Shown: one piece after another, positions 46,595-55,200 of the stretch
Numbering within the stretch: position 1 is the stretch's first letter
Layout: each line of letters begins with the position of its first letter
Origin: Bradyrhizobium canariense
GTDB lineage: Bacteria > Pseudomonadota > Alphaproteobacteria > Rhizobiales > Xanthobacteraceae
DNA length: 64,000 nucleotides
Reading direction: 5' to 3'
NCBI RefSeq assembly: GCF_018130465.1
Contig: NZ_JAFCKJ010000019.1
Coordinates: 1-64,000 of the forward strand
Notes under the pieces: model-generated
Told to the model about the DNA's origin: nothing
The model's input: the letters and a program-made list of their open reading frames with translations, nothing else
The model's database searches: none
Made by a program: the position numbers and the translations under genes

Positions 46595-46710
46595 CGTCGC
46601 GAAGAGGCGAAAGCTGATGTCGATGAATGTTCGAGATGCGCGGGGTATCGTCTTCGTCGCGATGAAAATGCCGTCATACGCGCCGTAGACTGCGCAACAT
46701 GATGGTGGCG

Positions 46711-47442
46711 TCAGATCATCCCGCCATTCACGCCGATGACCTGCCTCGTGATGTAGGAGGCTTCATCTGAAACTAGGAATGCGACGAGCGCGGCGACCTC
46801 ATCCGGATGTCCGATCCGCTTCATAGGAACAGATTTGACGAGTTCGTCGAGATCGGCATCCTTGAGTGCCTCGGTATCGATCGGACCGGGGGCAACGCAA
46901 TTGACCGTAATGGCGCGCGTGGCAAGCTCGGCAGCCAGGGCCTTGGTGGCGCCGATGATGCCTGCCTTGGCAGCGCTGTAGTTGACCTGGCCGCGGATCC
47001 CGAGAATGCCGGAAACGGAACTCAACGTGACGATCCGTCCCCCCTGCCTCAATCGAATCATCGGCATGATGAGCGGATGCAGGACGTTGAAGAAGCCGCC
47101 CAGATTGGCCGAGATGACATCGTCCCAGTCGTCATCCGTCAGCGCGGGAAAGCTTCTGTCCCGGATGAAGCCGGCGTTGGTGACGACGCCGTAGTAGGCG
47201 CCGTTGCGCTCAATGTTCGCGGACAAGGCCGCAGAAGCTGCCGTGCGGTCGCCAATATCGAAGCAAACAAGATCCGCAGTACCACCGCATGTGCGAATGA
47301 CATCGACGACGGCTTCCGCGTCCTCGACGCGCTGACGGCAATGCACGGTCACTGAGAATCCGTCGGCGGCCAGCCGCGCCGCGATGGCCCGGCCGATCCC
47401 CCGGCTTGCACCTGTAACGAGAATGCGACGCGCTGTTACCAA
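46711..47442 (-). CDS. 3-oxoacyl-ACP reductase (SDR, FabG-type)
   Basis: 243 residues from TTG 47442, the usual FabG length. The cofactor loop is 'ILVTGASRGIGRAIA', followed by 'VVTNAGFIRDRSF', the catalytic Ser in 'IVTLSSVSGILG', and Tyr/Lys in 'QVNYSAAKAGIIGATK'. 'NCVAPGPIDTEAL' and 'SYITRQVIGVNGGMI' complete the pattern. It should reduce the beta-keto acyl-ACP formed by the KS. No dehydratase or enoyl reductase is encoded nearby, so a beta-hydroxy group could be retained. The TTG start is the weakest point. Upstream frame is poor. Confidence 0.88.
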   Translation of the reverse strand: MVTARRILVTGASRGIGRAIAARLAADGFSVTVHCRQRVEDAEAVVDVIRTCGGTADLVCFDIGDRTAASAALSANIERNGAYYGVVTNAGFIRDRSFPALTDDDWDDVISANLGGFFNVLHPLIMPMIRLRQGGRIVTLSSVSGILGIRGQVNYSAAKAGIIGATKALAAELATRAITVNCVAPGPIDTEALKDADLDELVKSVPMKRIGHPDEVAALVAFLVSDEASYITRQVIGVNGGMI

Positions 47443-47649
47443 TGGAGGATCTCTCTGCTTTTTTGGCGACGGCACGCACAGTGAGTGTATTGGCGCGCGC
47501 CTCGTCGCTTTCCTCGTTACGCTCCTCCGATAGGGGCGGAGTGCAATCCACTCGAATGCCACCAAGTCGGGTCTGTGGCGATCCGGCTTCTCGTTGCACA
47601 AAAACGCAGCGATTGCGCATTTGGCGTGGTCGAGTGTCATCCCATCGCG

Positions 47650-48495
47650 CTAGCGCTCACCACCCGAAACGTCTCGGCCGGCGGCGGGTGCCCGGTAGAG
47701 GGCCTTGGCGTTGTTCGCCATGATCTTTCGGTAGCTCTCGGAAACGTCAGGATCGAAGTCGCGGGCTGGTCGGGGTTCCAGGCTGAAATGGTGATATCGA
47801 TCCTGTCCCCGCACCAGGGTCGCGCTGTCTTCGCCGAGCGTCTGCTTGATGCTGGTCGGTATATATCGAACGGCGAGGCCGACCCGCCTGTGCTCGGACG
47901 CGTTGGGCGGCGAATTATGGACGAGCCGGCAGTGATGCAGGGACATCTCGCCAGCCTTCAGAGATATCGTGTCGCTTTTTGCCTTGTCGACATCGACCAT
48001 GATTTCCTGTCCGCGTGACAGAAGGTTGTCGGCGCCAAACGTCTCCCGATGAGGCAGCTGGTCCAGGACGTGCGATCCCGGAATGAACTGCATGGCGCCA
48101 TTCGCTTCCACGCTATCAGTAAGAGCGATCCAGGCAGTGACGACGTCGGCACTGCTCAGCCCGAAATAGGTGGAATCCTGATGCCACGTCACGTGCGCGG
48201 GCGTTCGGCCCTCCTTGATGAAGAAATTGGCGTTCCAGCATAGGATGTCCTCGCCGATCAGGTCCTCGACAGCATCGAGAATTCGTGGATTGCGCACCAG
48301 CTCCGCCAGCCACGTCAGTTGCAGGTACGGCTTGTGCGGGATGGACTGCCTGCCGCCTGCAGCGTTGAGTGCCTGTAGACCGTCGAGCTGGGTGCGATAC
48401 TCGTTCACGTCGTCGTCCGACAGGACCCTGATCGGATAGATGCAACCGGTCTGGTTGTATCGCTCAATTTGAACTTGAGTCAGCGTCTTCGCCAT
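47650..48495 (-). CDS. phytanoyl-CoA dioxygenase (PhyH) family Fe(II)/2-oxoglutarate oxygenase
   Basis: 281 residues from ATG 48495, with GAGG six bases upstream. Another ATG is at 48507. The metal ligands are His/Asp in 'TWHQDSTYFGLS' and the distal His in 'LHHCRLVHNSPPNASEHRRV', whose Arg would bind 2-oxoglutarate. The family hydroxylates carbon chains in fatty acyl-CoAs and natural products. Its place between the sulfotransferase and the ketoreductase suggests it makes the hydroxyl group that is later sulfated. Confidence 0.85.
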   Translation of the reverse strand: MAKTLTQVQIERYNQTGCIYPIRVLSDDDVNEYRTQLDGLQALNAAGGRQSIPHKPYLQLTWLAELVRNPRILDAVEDLIGEDILCWNANFFIKEGRTPAHVTWHQDSTYFGLSSADVVTAWIALTDSVEANGAMQFIPGSHVLDQLPHRETFGADNLLSRGQEIMVDVDKAKSDTISLKAGEMSLHHCRLVHNSPPNASEHRRVGLAVRYIPTSIKQTLGEDSATLVRGQDRYHHFSLEPRPARDFDPDVSESYRKIMANNAKALYRAPAAGRDVSGGER

Positions 48496-48657
48496 CGTCA
48501 GCCTCATGAAGTTGACCGTGAGAAGCGGCGTTATATCTCATGACACGAGTGTCGCCGTGCGCGAAGAATATCGAGTCCCGATCGATGGGCCAACACATGG
48601 CGGCCGATGATCGTGGTCGCGCGTTGCTGACGATCTCCATGCGCTGATGACGAGTGA

Positions 48658-49824
48658 TCATTCTTCAGGACACAATCGGTCGAGCCAGCGTCGATAGGCT
48701 GCTGCACGCGTGTTGACGTGCTCTTCCGTCAGTCCGAAGCGGTCGAGCGCGTAGTTGTGCCGGTAACGCGGCGCGGTGTTGGTGCGTGCCAGATAGGCCT
48801 GGCAGCGATCGTTCCAGTCCTGCGTATATTCATGGCGCATGGCTTCGGCAATTCGGCGCACGGTTTGAACCGGATCTGCGACGAGATCGTCAAACCGCAC
48901 GTGTAGAAATCGGGCGGTCTGGCAGGATTGTTCGGTCGCCATCAGCCGGTTCATGCCGTTGACGAATACGTCCAGGGCCAGCTCGCCGAGTTCGGCATCG
49001 GCGCCCCCATGGACGAAGCCGGAGCCGACCCTCTGGTACAAGCTGCACAGGGAGGGCACCGCGCAAAGCGGATCTCTGTGCAGGCAAATGATTGTCGCAT
49101 GCGGGAAGGTATGGAGCAGGGCCGGCAGGGCGTGCAGGTGCGACATCGATTTGCTGAGCCAATATCCGCCCTGGCGAAATAATTGAAGCCGCTGAATTTG
49201 CAGTCGGTATCGCGCCATCAGCTCGTGCTGCTGGTCCGCTTTCAACCCCTTGAGCCATTCCCAGTAAGGCAGCGCGACGTGCTGGAGGGCATAGTGAGTT
49301 CCATGGCTCACGATCCAATGACATTCATCGGGCTGATCTGCGACCAGGGGGTGTATCTTCAGGACTTCCGGCGTCCATTTTTCCACCAATTCGATGCGCT
49401 CGCGTGCAGCCTGAATGCGTGCGTCGCAATCCGTCTTGTCGCGACCCGGTGGCGGGCTTGGGCTCCACAGCTCCCAAAGCGCCGGCGCGTGGGCGCGTTC
49501 GTCCTGAGCCATGAGATTGTGCAGAAATGTGCTGCCAGCTCGGCCGAAGTTTACGATGAAGACCGGGCCGATGATTGGAACGTCTTCGATCTCCGGAAAT
49601 TGCGCGAGGTCCCGCTCCAGCTGAAGCTCCGCGGCGAGGCGTATGGAGAATTCCTCTCTCAACATTTCCACGCCGCGGGCATCGTAGCGTCGCGAATTAT
49701 TCACGGAGTCGATGAGGCGTTGCCATCCCTCCATCACGATCGCGCCGCCGACGCCCAGGCCGCTCAGTTTCGTCCGTCGCTGCGCGGTCTGCATCAATCG
49801 ATCGAACTTCAGCGTTTCTTTCAT
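48658..49824 (-). CDS. sulfotransferase (Sulfotransfer_3-like)
   Basis: 388 residues from ATG 49824. An in-frame start at 49935 would add 37. The 5'-phosphosulfate loop is 'PVFIVNFGRAGSTFLHNLMA', the usual GLPRTGTT with changes. The 3'-phosphate motif is 'IICLHRDPLCAVPSLCSLY'. 'DECHWIVSHGTHYALQHVAL' resembles the substrate region of bacterial sulfotransferases. It should use PAPS from CysDNC. It opens the minus-strand assembly-line run and is divergent from the second sulfotransferase. Confidence 0.85.
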   Translation of the reverse strand: MKETLKFDRLMQTAQRRTKLSGLGVGGAIVMEGWQRLIDSVNNSRRYDARGVEMLREEFSIRLAAELQLERDLAQFPEIEDVPIIGPVFIVNFGRAGSTFLHNLMAQDERAHAPALWELWSPSPPPGRDKTDCDARIQAARERIELVEKWTPEVLKIHPLVADQPDECHWIVSHGTHYALQHVALPYWEWLKGLKADQQHELMARYRLQIQRLQLFRQGGYWLSKSMSHLHALPALLHTFPHATIICLHRDPLCAVPSLCSLYQRVGSGFVHGGADAELGELALDVFVNGMNRLMATEQSCQTARFLHVRFDDLVADPVQTVRRIAEAMRHEYTQDWNDRCQAYLARTNTAPRYRHNYALDRFGLTEEHVNTRAAAYRRWLDRLCPEE

Positions 49825-50128
49825 GGCGAATACCGGCTCGCAGCGTTTCCGGGAATTGGCTCGGCGCATTGTAAACGCGCGTTGATGGTTCTGCCACCGC
49901 GGAGGTGACGAGATCGTGGTCGCGTCGCGTTTCACGGGTCAATGCTCTGTTGGAGTCGCGCGGGGCGCGGCGAGTGAACGCTTTCCGCCGGCGACGGCGC
50001 TATCTATACTTGTCTTGCTCTCAATGTTGATCGCGTCCAGATGATCACGAAGGCGTTGCAGACACATGGCCGCGATCGATGCAGGTCGACTGTTATCAGC
50101 ATCAGCAGCGCTGAACGAAGGTGGCGTC
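49825..50128. other. divergent promoter region between two sulfotransferase genes
   Basis: 304 bases hold the promoters of both units. The 5' part (49825-49935) could be coding if the longer start of the minus gene is used. I see no clear operator or known regulator site here. Confidence 0.4.
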
Positions 50129-51052
50129 ATGAACGTAGTTCCAGGGAAAGAGCCCGGACCGGCAGCAAATATCATCTGGGTTGCCTCCTACCCAAAATCC
50201 GGCAATACTTGGGTGCGGGTCTTCCTCCACAATTTGCTCAGGGAATTGTCTGGCGACGTCGAGGGCGTCCAGGACATCAATCATCTGTATCAGCATTCGC
50301 TGCGCGAAAACGCGGTTGCGTTCTTCGAGCAAAAGCTCGGAAAACGCGCTGCGGAAGCGACAGAAGTGGAGATTGCGAAAGCCCGGCCTGAAGTTCATCG
50401 TTGGTTGGCCGGCATCAAAAGAGAGCCGGTGTTCGTCAAGACGCATCTGCAGTTCTGCAACGATCATCTCCATCCGACGATCAACCTCGAAGTCACGCTG
50501 GCGGCGATTCTGGTGGTACGAAACCCGTTGGACGTGGTCATCTCGATGGCGCACCATTCCGCATTACCGATCGAAGACGCGATCCGACAAATGGCGACCC
50601 CGGACATGAGGTGGCGGCCGCATGTGCAAAGGGTTCATGAAGTGCTCGGGAGCTGGAGCCAGAGTGTCGCGAGCTGGCTCAGTCTCACCGATCGCCCGGT
50701 CTATATGATGCGTTACGAGGATATGCTGGAGGATCCGAAGCAGAGCTTTGCAGGGCTTGCGCGGTTTCTGCGGTTGGCGCCAAGCGATGGGCAGTTGCAG
50801 CGGGCCATTGCCAAGTCGTCGTTCGCCGTGCTGCAAAAGCAGGAAGTCGCGTGCGGCTTCATCGAGCGGCCGGAAAGCTCCCAGCAGTTTTTTCGAGAAG
50901 GCCGCGCCGGGCAATGGCGTGAGGTTCTGTCCGGGAAGCAGATTGAGGAGATCTGCACCGTTCATGCATCCATGATGCAGCGTTGCGGCTATCTGCAGCC
51001 CGATTGCGGCAGTCCGGTGCTTCTCGCGACGCCGGCGGCGCGGCAGGAATAG
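50129..51052 (+). CDS. sulfotransferase (Sulfotransfer_1-type), canonical PAPS motifs
   Basis: 307 residues from ATG 50129 (GAAGG upstream). The 5'-PSB motif is 'VASYPKSGNTWVRVFL', the catalytic His region 'VFVKTHLQFCND', the 3'-PB motif 'VVRNPLDVVISMAHH' and the C-terminal PAPS loop 'FFREGRAGQWREVLSG' (RKGxxGDW form). This is the cytosolic sulfotransferase type, the NodH/aryl class being related. It is a different subfamily from the enzyme encoded across the divergent promoter, so two sulfations or two acceptors are likely. Confidence 0.9.
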   Translation: MNVVPGKEPGPAANIIWVASYPKSGNTWVRVFLHNLLRELSGDVEGVQDINHLYQHSLRENAVAFFEQKLGKRAAEATEVEIAKARPEVHRWLAGIKREPVFVKTHLQFCNDHLHPTINLEVTLAAILVVRNPLDVVISMAHHSALPIEDAIRQMATPDMRWRPHVQRVHEVLGSWSQSVASWLSLTDRPVYMMRYEDMLEDPKQSFAGLARFLRLAPSDGQLQRAIAKSSFAVLQKQEVACGFIERPESSQQFFREGRAGQWREVLSGKQIEEICTVHASMMQRCGYLQPDCGSPVLLATPAARQE

Positions 51053-51071
51053 GTCGCCGGAATTGCAGGCG

Positions 51072-51902
51072 TCATTCGCCGGTCTGCAGCAGCGTACCGT
51101 TGCGTCGGGCTGCGTCCATCAACTTCGCAAATCCCGTTGCCCCGACGATGAACAGAACCAGGTTCAGCGCAAAGGCCTCGATCATGAGGTCGGCCCGAAA
51201 CTGATGGTCAATCAACAGCGCCCGCATGCCTTCGAAAACATATGTCGGCGGTAGCATCCAGGCCGCAGTCTGGAGCCAGGAGGGCAATACCGCCACGGGA
51301 TAGAAGACGCATGCCAATGGCATGAACAGGGTCATGACGGTCCAGGCAAGACTTTCCGCGCCGAGGCCGTTGCGCAGGATGGCGCCGGACACAAGGATGC
51401 CGACCGCCCAACTGGTCAGGATAAGATTCATGAAGAATGCCGCCAGCGCGATCCCCATTCCATAGACGTTGAAACCAAAGACGACGTTCGCGACGATGCT
51501 GACCGGCACGATGCCGATGGCAAGCCGGATGAGACTCATGATCATCATGGCGATGGCGAGCTCGACCGGCCGGAGCGGGCTGATCAGCAGATTGGCAAGA
51601 TTGCGGGACCACGTCTCCTCGAGGAATGAGATGGAGAAGCCGAGTTGCCCACGAAACAGGATGTCCCACAACAGCATCGCACCGATGAACGTTCCGCCGG
51701 CCTGAGCAAAGTACCCGGCCTTTTGGCCGATGTAGGTCTGCACGAAGCCCCACATCAGCATATTGACGGCCGGCCAGTACACCAGTTCGGCCAATCGTGG
51801 CCACGATCCGCGCATGACGTAGGAGTACCGACCGACCATCGCGGCAATCCGGCGCAAGGAATCGGTGTAATCGGAGAGGGCGGTTTGCATGCTGTCTCTC
51901 AT
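51072..51902 (-). CDS. ABC-2 type transporter permease (NodJ/DrrB-like)
   Basis: 276 residues from ATG 51902. A second start is at 51890. Six membrane segments with 'YWPAVNMLMWGFVQTYIG', 'FSISFLEETWSRNLANLLIS' and 'SAILRNGLGAESLAWTVMTL', the last typical of ABC-2 permeases that export glycolipids and antibiotics. It starts 13 bases after the ATPase gene stop. It is probably the exporter of the cluster product. Confidence 0.83.
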   Translation of the reverse strand: MRDSMQTALSDYTDSLRRIAAMVGRYSYVMRGSWPRLAELVYWPAVNMLMWGFVQTYIGQKAGYFAQAGGTFIGAMLLWDILFRGQLGFSISFLEETWSRNLANLLISPLRPVELAIAMMIMSLIRLAIGIVPVSIVANVVFGFNVYGMGIALAAFFMNLILTSWAVGILVSGAILRNGLGAESLAWTVMTLFMPLACVFYPVAVLPSWLQTAAWMLPPTYVFEGMRALLIDHQFRADLMIEAFALNLVLFIVGATGFAKLMDAARRNGTLLQTGE

Positions 51903-51915
51903 GGCTGTCTCTCGG

Positions 51916-52668
51916 TCAAAGAACGGGTTCACGTATGCCCGAACTGCCGCGGGCAACATCGAGGAAGACCTCTTCGAGCGTCAGGCGGCCATAGCGCTGC
52001 AGCAGCCGCGCCGGCGTCCCGTCATCCTCGATCTGACCTTTCTTCATGATGATGACGCGCTCGCAGAGGCGCTCGACCTCGTTCATGTTGTGAGATGCGA
52101 GCAGGATGGTTGCGCCGGACTCCGAGCGGTACCGTTCCAGCCTTGCGCGTACCCAGTCGGCGGTGTCGGGATCGAGCGAGGCCGTCGGTTCGTCGAGCAG
52201 CAACACCTTCGGCTGATTGATGAGGGCCTTGGCCAGCGATACCCGTGTCTTCTGTCCGGAGGATAGCCTGCCTGTCGGTCGATCGAGCAGGTCGTGAATG
52301 TCGAACTCCCGCGCCAACACGCCGATCCGATCGGCGAGGTCGTCGACGCAATAGAGGCGGCCGAACACCATGAGGTTCTGGCGAACGGTGAGCCGCATGG
52401 GCAAGTCGATATAGGGGCTGACGAAGTTCATGTGCTTCAGCGCGCGGAATCGTTCGCGCTGCATATCGGCTCCTAGCACGCGTACCTCGCCGGAAGTGGG
52501 CGTGAGAAGGCCCATGATCATGGCTATGGTGGTGGTTTTTCCTGCGCCGTTGCCGCCCAGAAGGCCGGTGAGCGAATCGGCCGGCAGCGTGAAGCTGATG
52601 CCGTCGACGGCCGGGCGGCCCTGGTAGAGTTTCACAAGCCGCTCGGCGGCAATGGCAGGCTGGGTCAT
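51916..52668 (-). CDS. ABC exporter ATP-binding protein (NodI/DrrA-like)
   Basis: 250 residues. Walker A 'GLLGGNGAGKTTTIAM', signature 'GRLSSGQKTRVSLAKAL', Walker B 'VLLLDEPTASLDP', and H-loop 'ILLASHNMNEVE'. The 'LLPTSGEV' and 'MKKGQIEDDGTP' stretches fit the DrrA/NodI group that energises ABC-2 permeases. It lies 98 bases after pabAB and 13 bases before the permease, on the same strand. Confidence 0.88.
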   Translation of the reverse strand: MTQPAIAAERLVKLYQGRPAVDGISFTLPADSLTGLLGGNGAGKTTTIAMIMGLLTPTSGEVRVLGADMQRERFRALKHMNFVSPYIDLPMRLTVRQNLMVFGRLYCVDDLADRIGVLAREFDIHDLLDRPTGRLSSGQKTRVSLAKALINQPKVLLLDEPTASLDPDTADWVRARLERYRSESGATILLASHNMNEVERLCERVIIMKKGQIEDDGTPARLLQRYGRLTLEEVFLDVARGSSGIREPVL

Positions 52669-52766
52669 TGCGGTACCAATTCAGGAGCGCTGATCATGCG
52701 CCGCAGCCATGTTGCGCCCGGACGCGTGGCGGCACGACGCGGCGACGTTACTAATGCCACGAAACG

Positions 52767-54887
52767 TCAACTGGCGGCCTTGATGCGCTGCGGTTCAACG
52801 AGGGTGTGAAGCAGCGGCTCCTCGAACTCACCTCCGCTGGCGGCAATGATGGACATCAAGGACGCCTTCGCTTTGAGCAGCATCTCGGCGAATTCGCTTT
52901 CGGGGGTCGATAGCGCGACGATGCCTCCGCCGACGCCCATCGAAAGCTGGTTGTTCTCGGCGACGATGGTCCGGATCACGATGCTCAGATCCGTCGAACC
53001 GTTCTCGCCGATCCAACCAAGGGCGCCGGAGTAGATCCCTCTTGGACGTTGTTCCAGCGCGTCGATCAGCTCCATCGTCCGTATTTTCGGTGCGCCGGTC
53101 ATGGATCCGCCAGGGAAGCTGGCGCGGATCAGCTCGATGACGGAAAGGCCGGGGCGCAGCACACCGCGAACCGTGCTGACGAGTTGATGCACGGTCGCGT
53201 AACTCTCGACGGCGCAGAGTTTCGGTACGACGACCGAGCCTGGTTCGCAAACCCGTGACAAGTCGTTGCGAAGCAGATCGACTATCATCACGTTTTCCGC
53301 CTGGTCCTTCTTGCTCTGGCGCAATTGTTCGGCGAGTTCGGTGTCCCGCGCGCTATCCTTGAGGCGGCCGATGGTCCCCTTGATCGGCTTCGTTTCCACC
53401 GACCCTTCCGGGTCGACCGTCAGGAAGCGTTCCGGGGACGCGCTAAGCACGGCACCGCCGGGCCATTTCAGGAACGCGGCATAGGGCGCCGGGTTGATAC
53501 GACGCATCGTTCGGTACAGGGACAATGAATCCAGGCTCGACCGACAGCGCACCTCGTTCGTCAGGCAGACCTGATAGGTCTCTCCTTCGCCGATCCAGGC
53601 AAGACACTGGTTGATGTCGGAAAGATAGGTCTGGCGATCGTGGTTCAAGATGAATTCCAGCGGTTCGCTCAGCGTTTTCGGGCAGGATGGTTGCGGAAGC
53701 GGGGCCAGATCGCTGATCCGATCGAAGGTTTCCGAGATCCATTGTTCCGCGCGTTCGGCCTCGCCAGAATCGTCGATCGAGACCAGATAGCTGACGTTGG
53801 TCTCGTGATCGACGGCAATGAAGCGATCAGCACGAATGAAGAATGCGTCGGGGGTCGTCGCCGTTCGCCCCGTAGGCGATCCGCATTCGTGGCGCAGCTC
53901 ATAACCAAACCAGCCGACATAGCCACCGACGAATGGGCAGGGCGGAGCAGGGAACGGCGGCTCGGTCAGCGTGTGGTCGAGGTAGTCGAAAATATTCATT
54001 GTCTCCGTTCGCGAGCCATACCGATCCGAGATCGTCAGCGATTTGTCCTTGCATCGATACTGGACCACCGCAGCATTCGGTCCGGAGGCGTCGCCAAGAT
54101 AAGACCAGCGGGACCGCCCCTGCTCGACCAGACTGCTATCGAGCCAGAAGGCGGTCGGAGAGTCTGCGAACAAGGCGACAAATGCGGCCTCGGCGTCGAC
54201 ACGCGCCGGTAGCTGACGCCAGAAGGTCCGCCGGCCCTTCCTTTCGTCCGTCGAATTGCAGCACGTGTTGTTGCAGATGCGGCTTCCTCGTCGACGGCTC
54301 CGCATGTGCTCGCGCGTCAGTTCTTTGAAGTTTTCCAGAAGGTGGCGACCGGAGTCGGTGATGATGGATTCGGGATGAAATTGAACGCCCCATTGCGGCC
54401 TGTCTCGGTGAGCCAGGCCCATGATCAGTCCGTCCTGGGTCCAGGCGGTCTCAAGAAGCGCCGGCGGCAGCGGGCGCGCTGCAAGCAATGAATGATATCG
54501 TGCCGCCTTGAACGGAACGGGCATCCCGTAAAACAGAGGGTCGGTTCCTGTGTGATGGATCTCGGAAGTCCGTCCATGATACGGCGTCGGCGCCCGCATG
54601 ATCGTTCCGCCCGCCAGTGCTGCGATTCCCTGATGACCGAGGCAGACCCCGAGCAAAGGTACGTCCGAGAACAGGATCGCGTCTCTCGAGACTCCGAAAT
54701 CGGCCTTGCGATCAGGTCGTCCCGGGCCAGGCGATATGACGATGTTGTCGAAGTGGTGCCTGCGCAGCTCATCCCACGTCACCTCGTCGTTCTTCACGAC
54801 CATCGGAAGCTCGTCAGAGATCTCCGCGAGAATATGGACGAGGTTGTAGGTAAAGGAATCATAGTTGTCGATCACAAGAGTCTTCAT
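52767..54887 (-). CDS. pabAB: fused aminodeoxychorismate synthase (PabA-PabB)
   Basis: 706 residues from ATG 54887, with AGGAG upstream. The N-terminal glutamine amidotransferase (1-195) has 'DNYDSFTYNLVHIL', nucleophile Cys in 'LGVCLGHQGIA' and 'QFHPESI'. A Cys/Arg-rich linker (about 200-225) leads to the chorismate-binding domain (about 225-690), which contains 'PIKGTIGR' (the Lys marks PabB, since TrpE has Ala here) and 'FPGGSMTGAPKIRTM'. It makes 4-amino-4-deoxychorismate. With the PabC-like protein encoded 1.7 kb away it gives p-aminobenzoate. It is divergent from the NAT-like gene. Confidence 0.9.
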   Translation of the reverse strand: MKTLVIDNYDSFTYNLVHILAEISDELPMVVKNDEVTWDELRRHHFDNIVISPGPGRPDRKADFGVSRDAILFSDVPLLGVCLGHQGIAALAGGTIMRAPTPYHGRTSEIHHTGTDPLFYGMPVPFKAARYHSLLAARPLPPALLETAWTQDGLIMGLAHRDRPQWGVQFHPESIITDSGRHLLENFKELTREHMRSRRRGSRICNNTCCNSTDERKGRRTFWRQLPARVDAEAAFVALFADSPTAFWLDSSLVEQGRSRWSYLGDASGPNAAVVQYRCKDKSLTISDRYGSRTETMNIFDYLDHTLTEPPFPAPPCPFVGGYVGWFGYELRHECGSPTGRTATTPDAFFIRADRFIAVDHETNVSYLVSIDDSGEAERAEQWISETFDRISDLAPLPQPSCPKTLSEPLEFILNHDRQTYLSDINQCLAWIGEGETYQVCLTNEVRCRSSLDSLSLYRTMRRINPAPYAAFLKWPGGAVLSASPERFLTVDPEGSVETKPIKGTIGRLKDSARDTELAEQLRQSKKDQAENVMIVDLLRNDLSRVCEPGSVVVPKLCAVESYATVHQLVSTVRGVLRPGLSVIELIRASFPGGSMTGAPKIRTMELIDALEQRPRGIYSGALGWIGENGSTDLSIVIRTIVAENNQLSMGVGGGIVALSTPESEFAEMLLKAKASLMSIIAASGGEFEEPLLHTLVEPQRIKAAS

Positions 54888-55200
54888 GGATATCGCTCCT
54901 GATGCACGCGCGAGACGTTCGACGGGACAACTTCGCAATGTTGTGCCAGAAACCGGGAGGCATACAATACACTCGCAATCGAGATGTCTCACGCGCTGAA
55001 CGCCACGTATCATAACAGCGACTGATCGCGGTTAGACGAGCTGCGATTGATCGGAGATGAAGGGCATAAGCGCGTGCGGATGCAGACGACAAAAGCGCAA
55101 TGGTTGCGCTTTTGTCGTGTGCGGCATCGCGATGCGACGACGCTTGGGAGGTGGCGCATGTCTCGACGGAGCGTGACGTCAGAAACAACCGGAGGAAATC
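54888..55200. promoter_or_regulatory. divergent promoter region of pabAB and the NAT-like gene
   Basis: 313 bases hold the promoters of both genes. The main structure is the long palindrome at 55086-55118 (separate entry). GGAGGAAATC precedes the GTG start of the NAT-like gene. No other motif is recognised. Confidence 0.55.
55086..55118. promoter_or_regulatory. 33-base perfect palindrome, candidate operator
   Basis: ACGACAAAAGCGCAA (55086-55100) and TTGCGCTTTTGTCGT (55104-55118) are perfect inverted copies around TGG. It has no T-run on either side, so it is not an ordinary terminator. It lies about 83 bases before the NAT-like start and about 200 bases from the pabAB start, a position suited to a dimeric repressor or activator. 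No regulator gene is in the cluster part of the window. Confidence 0.55.
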
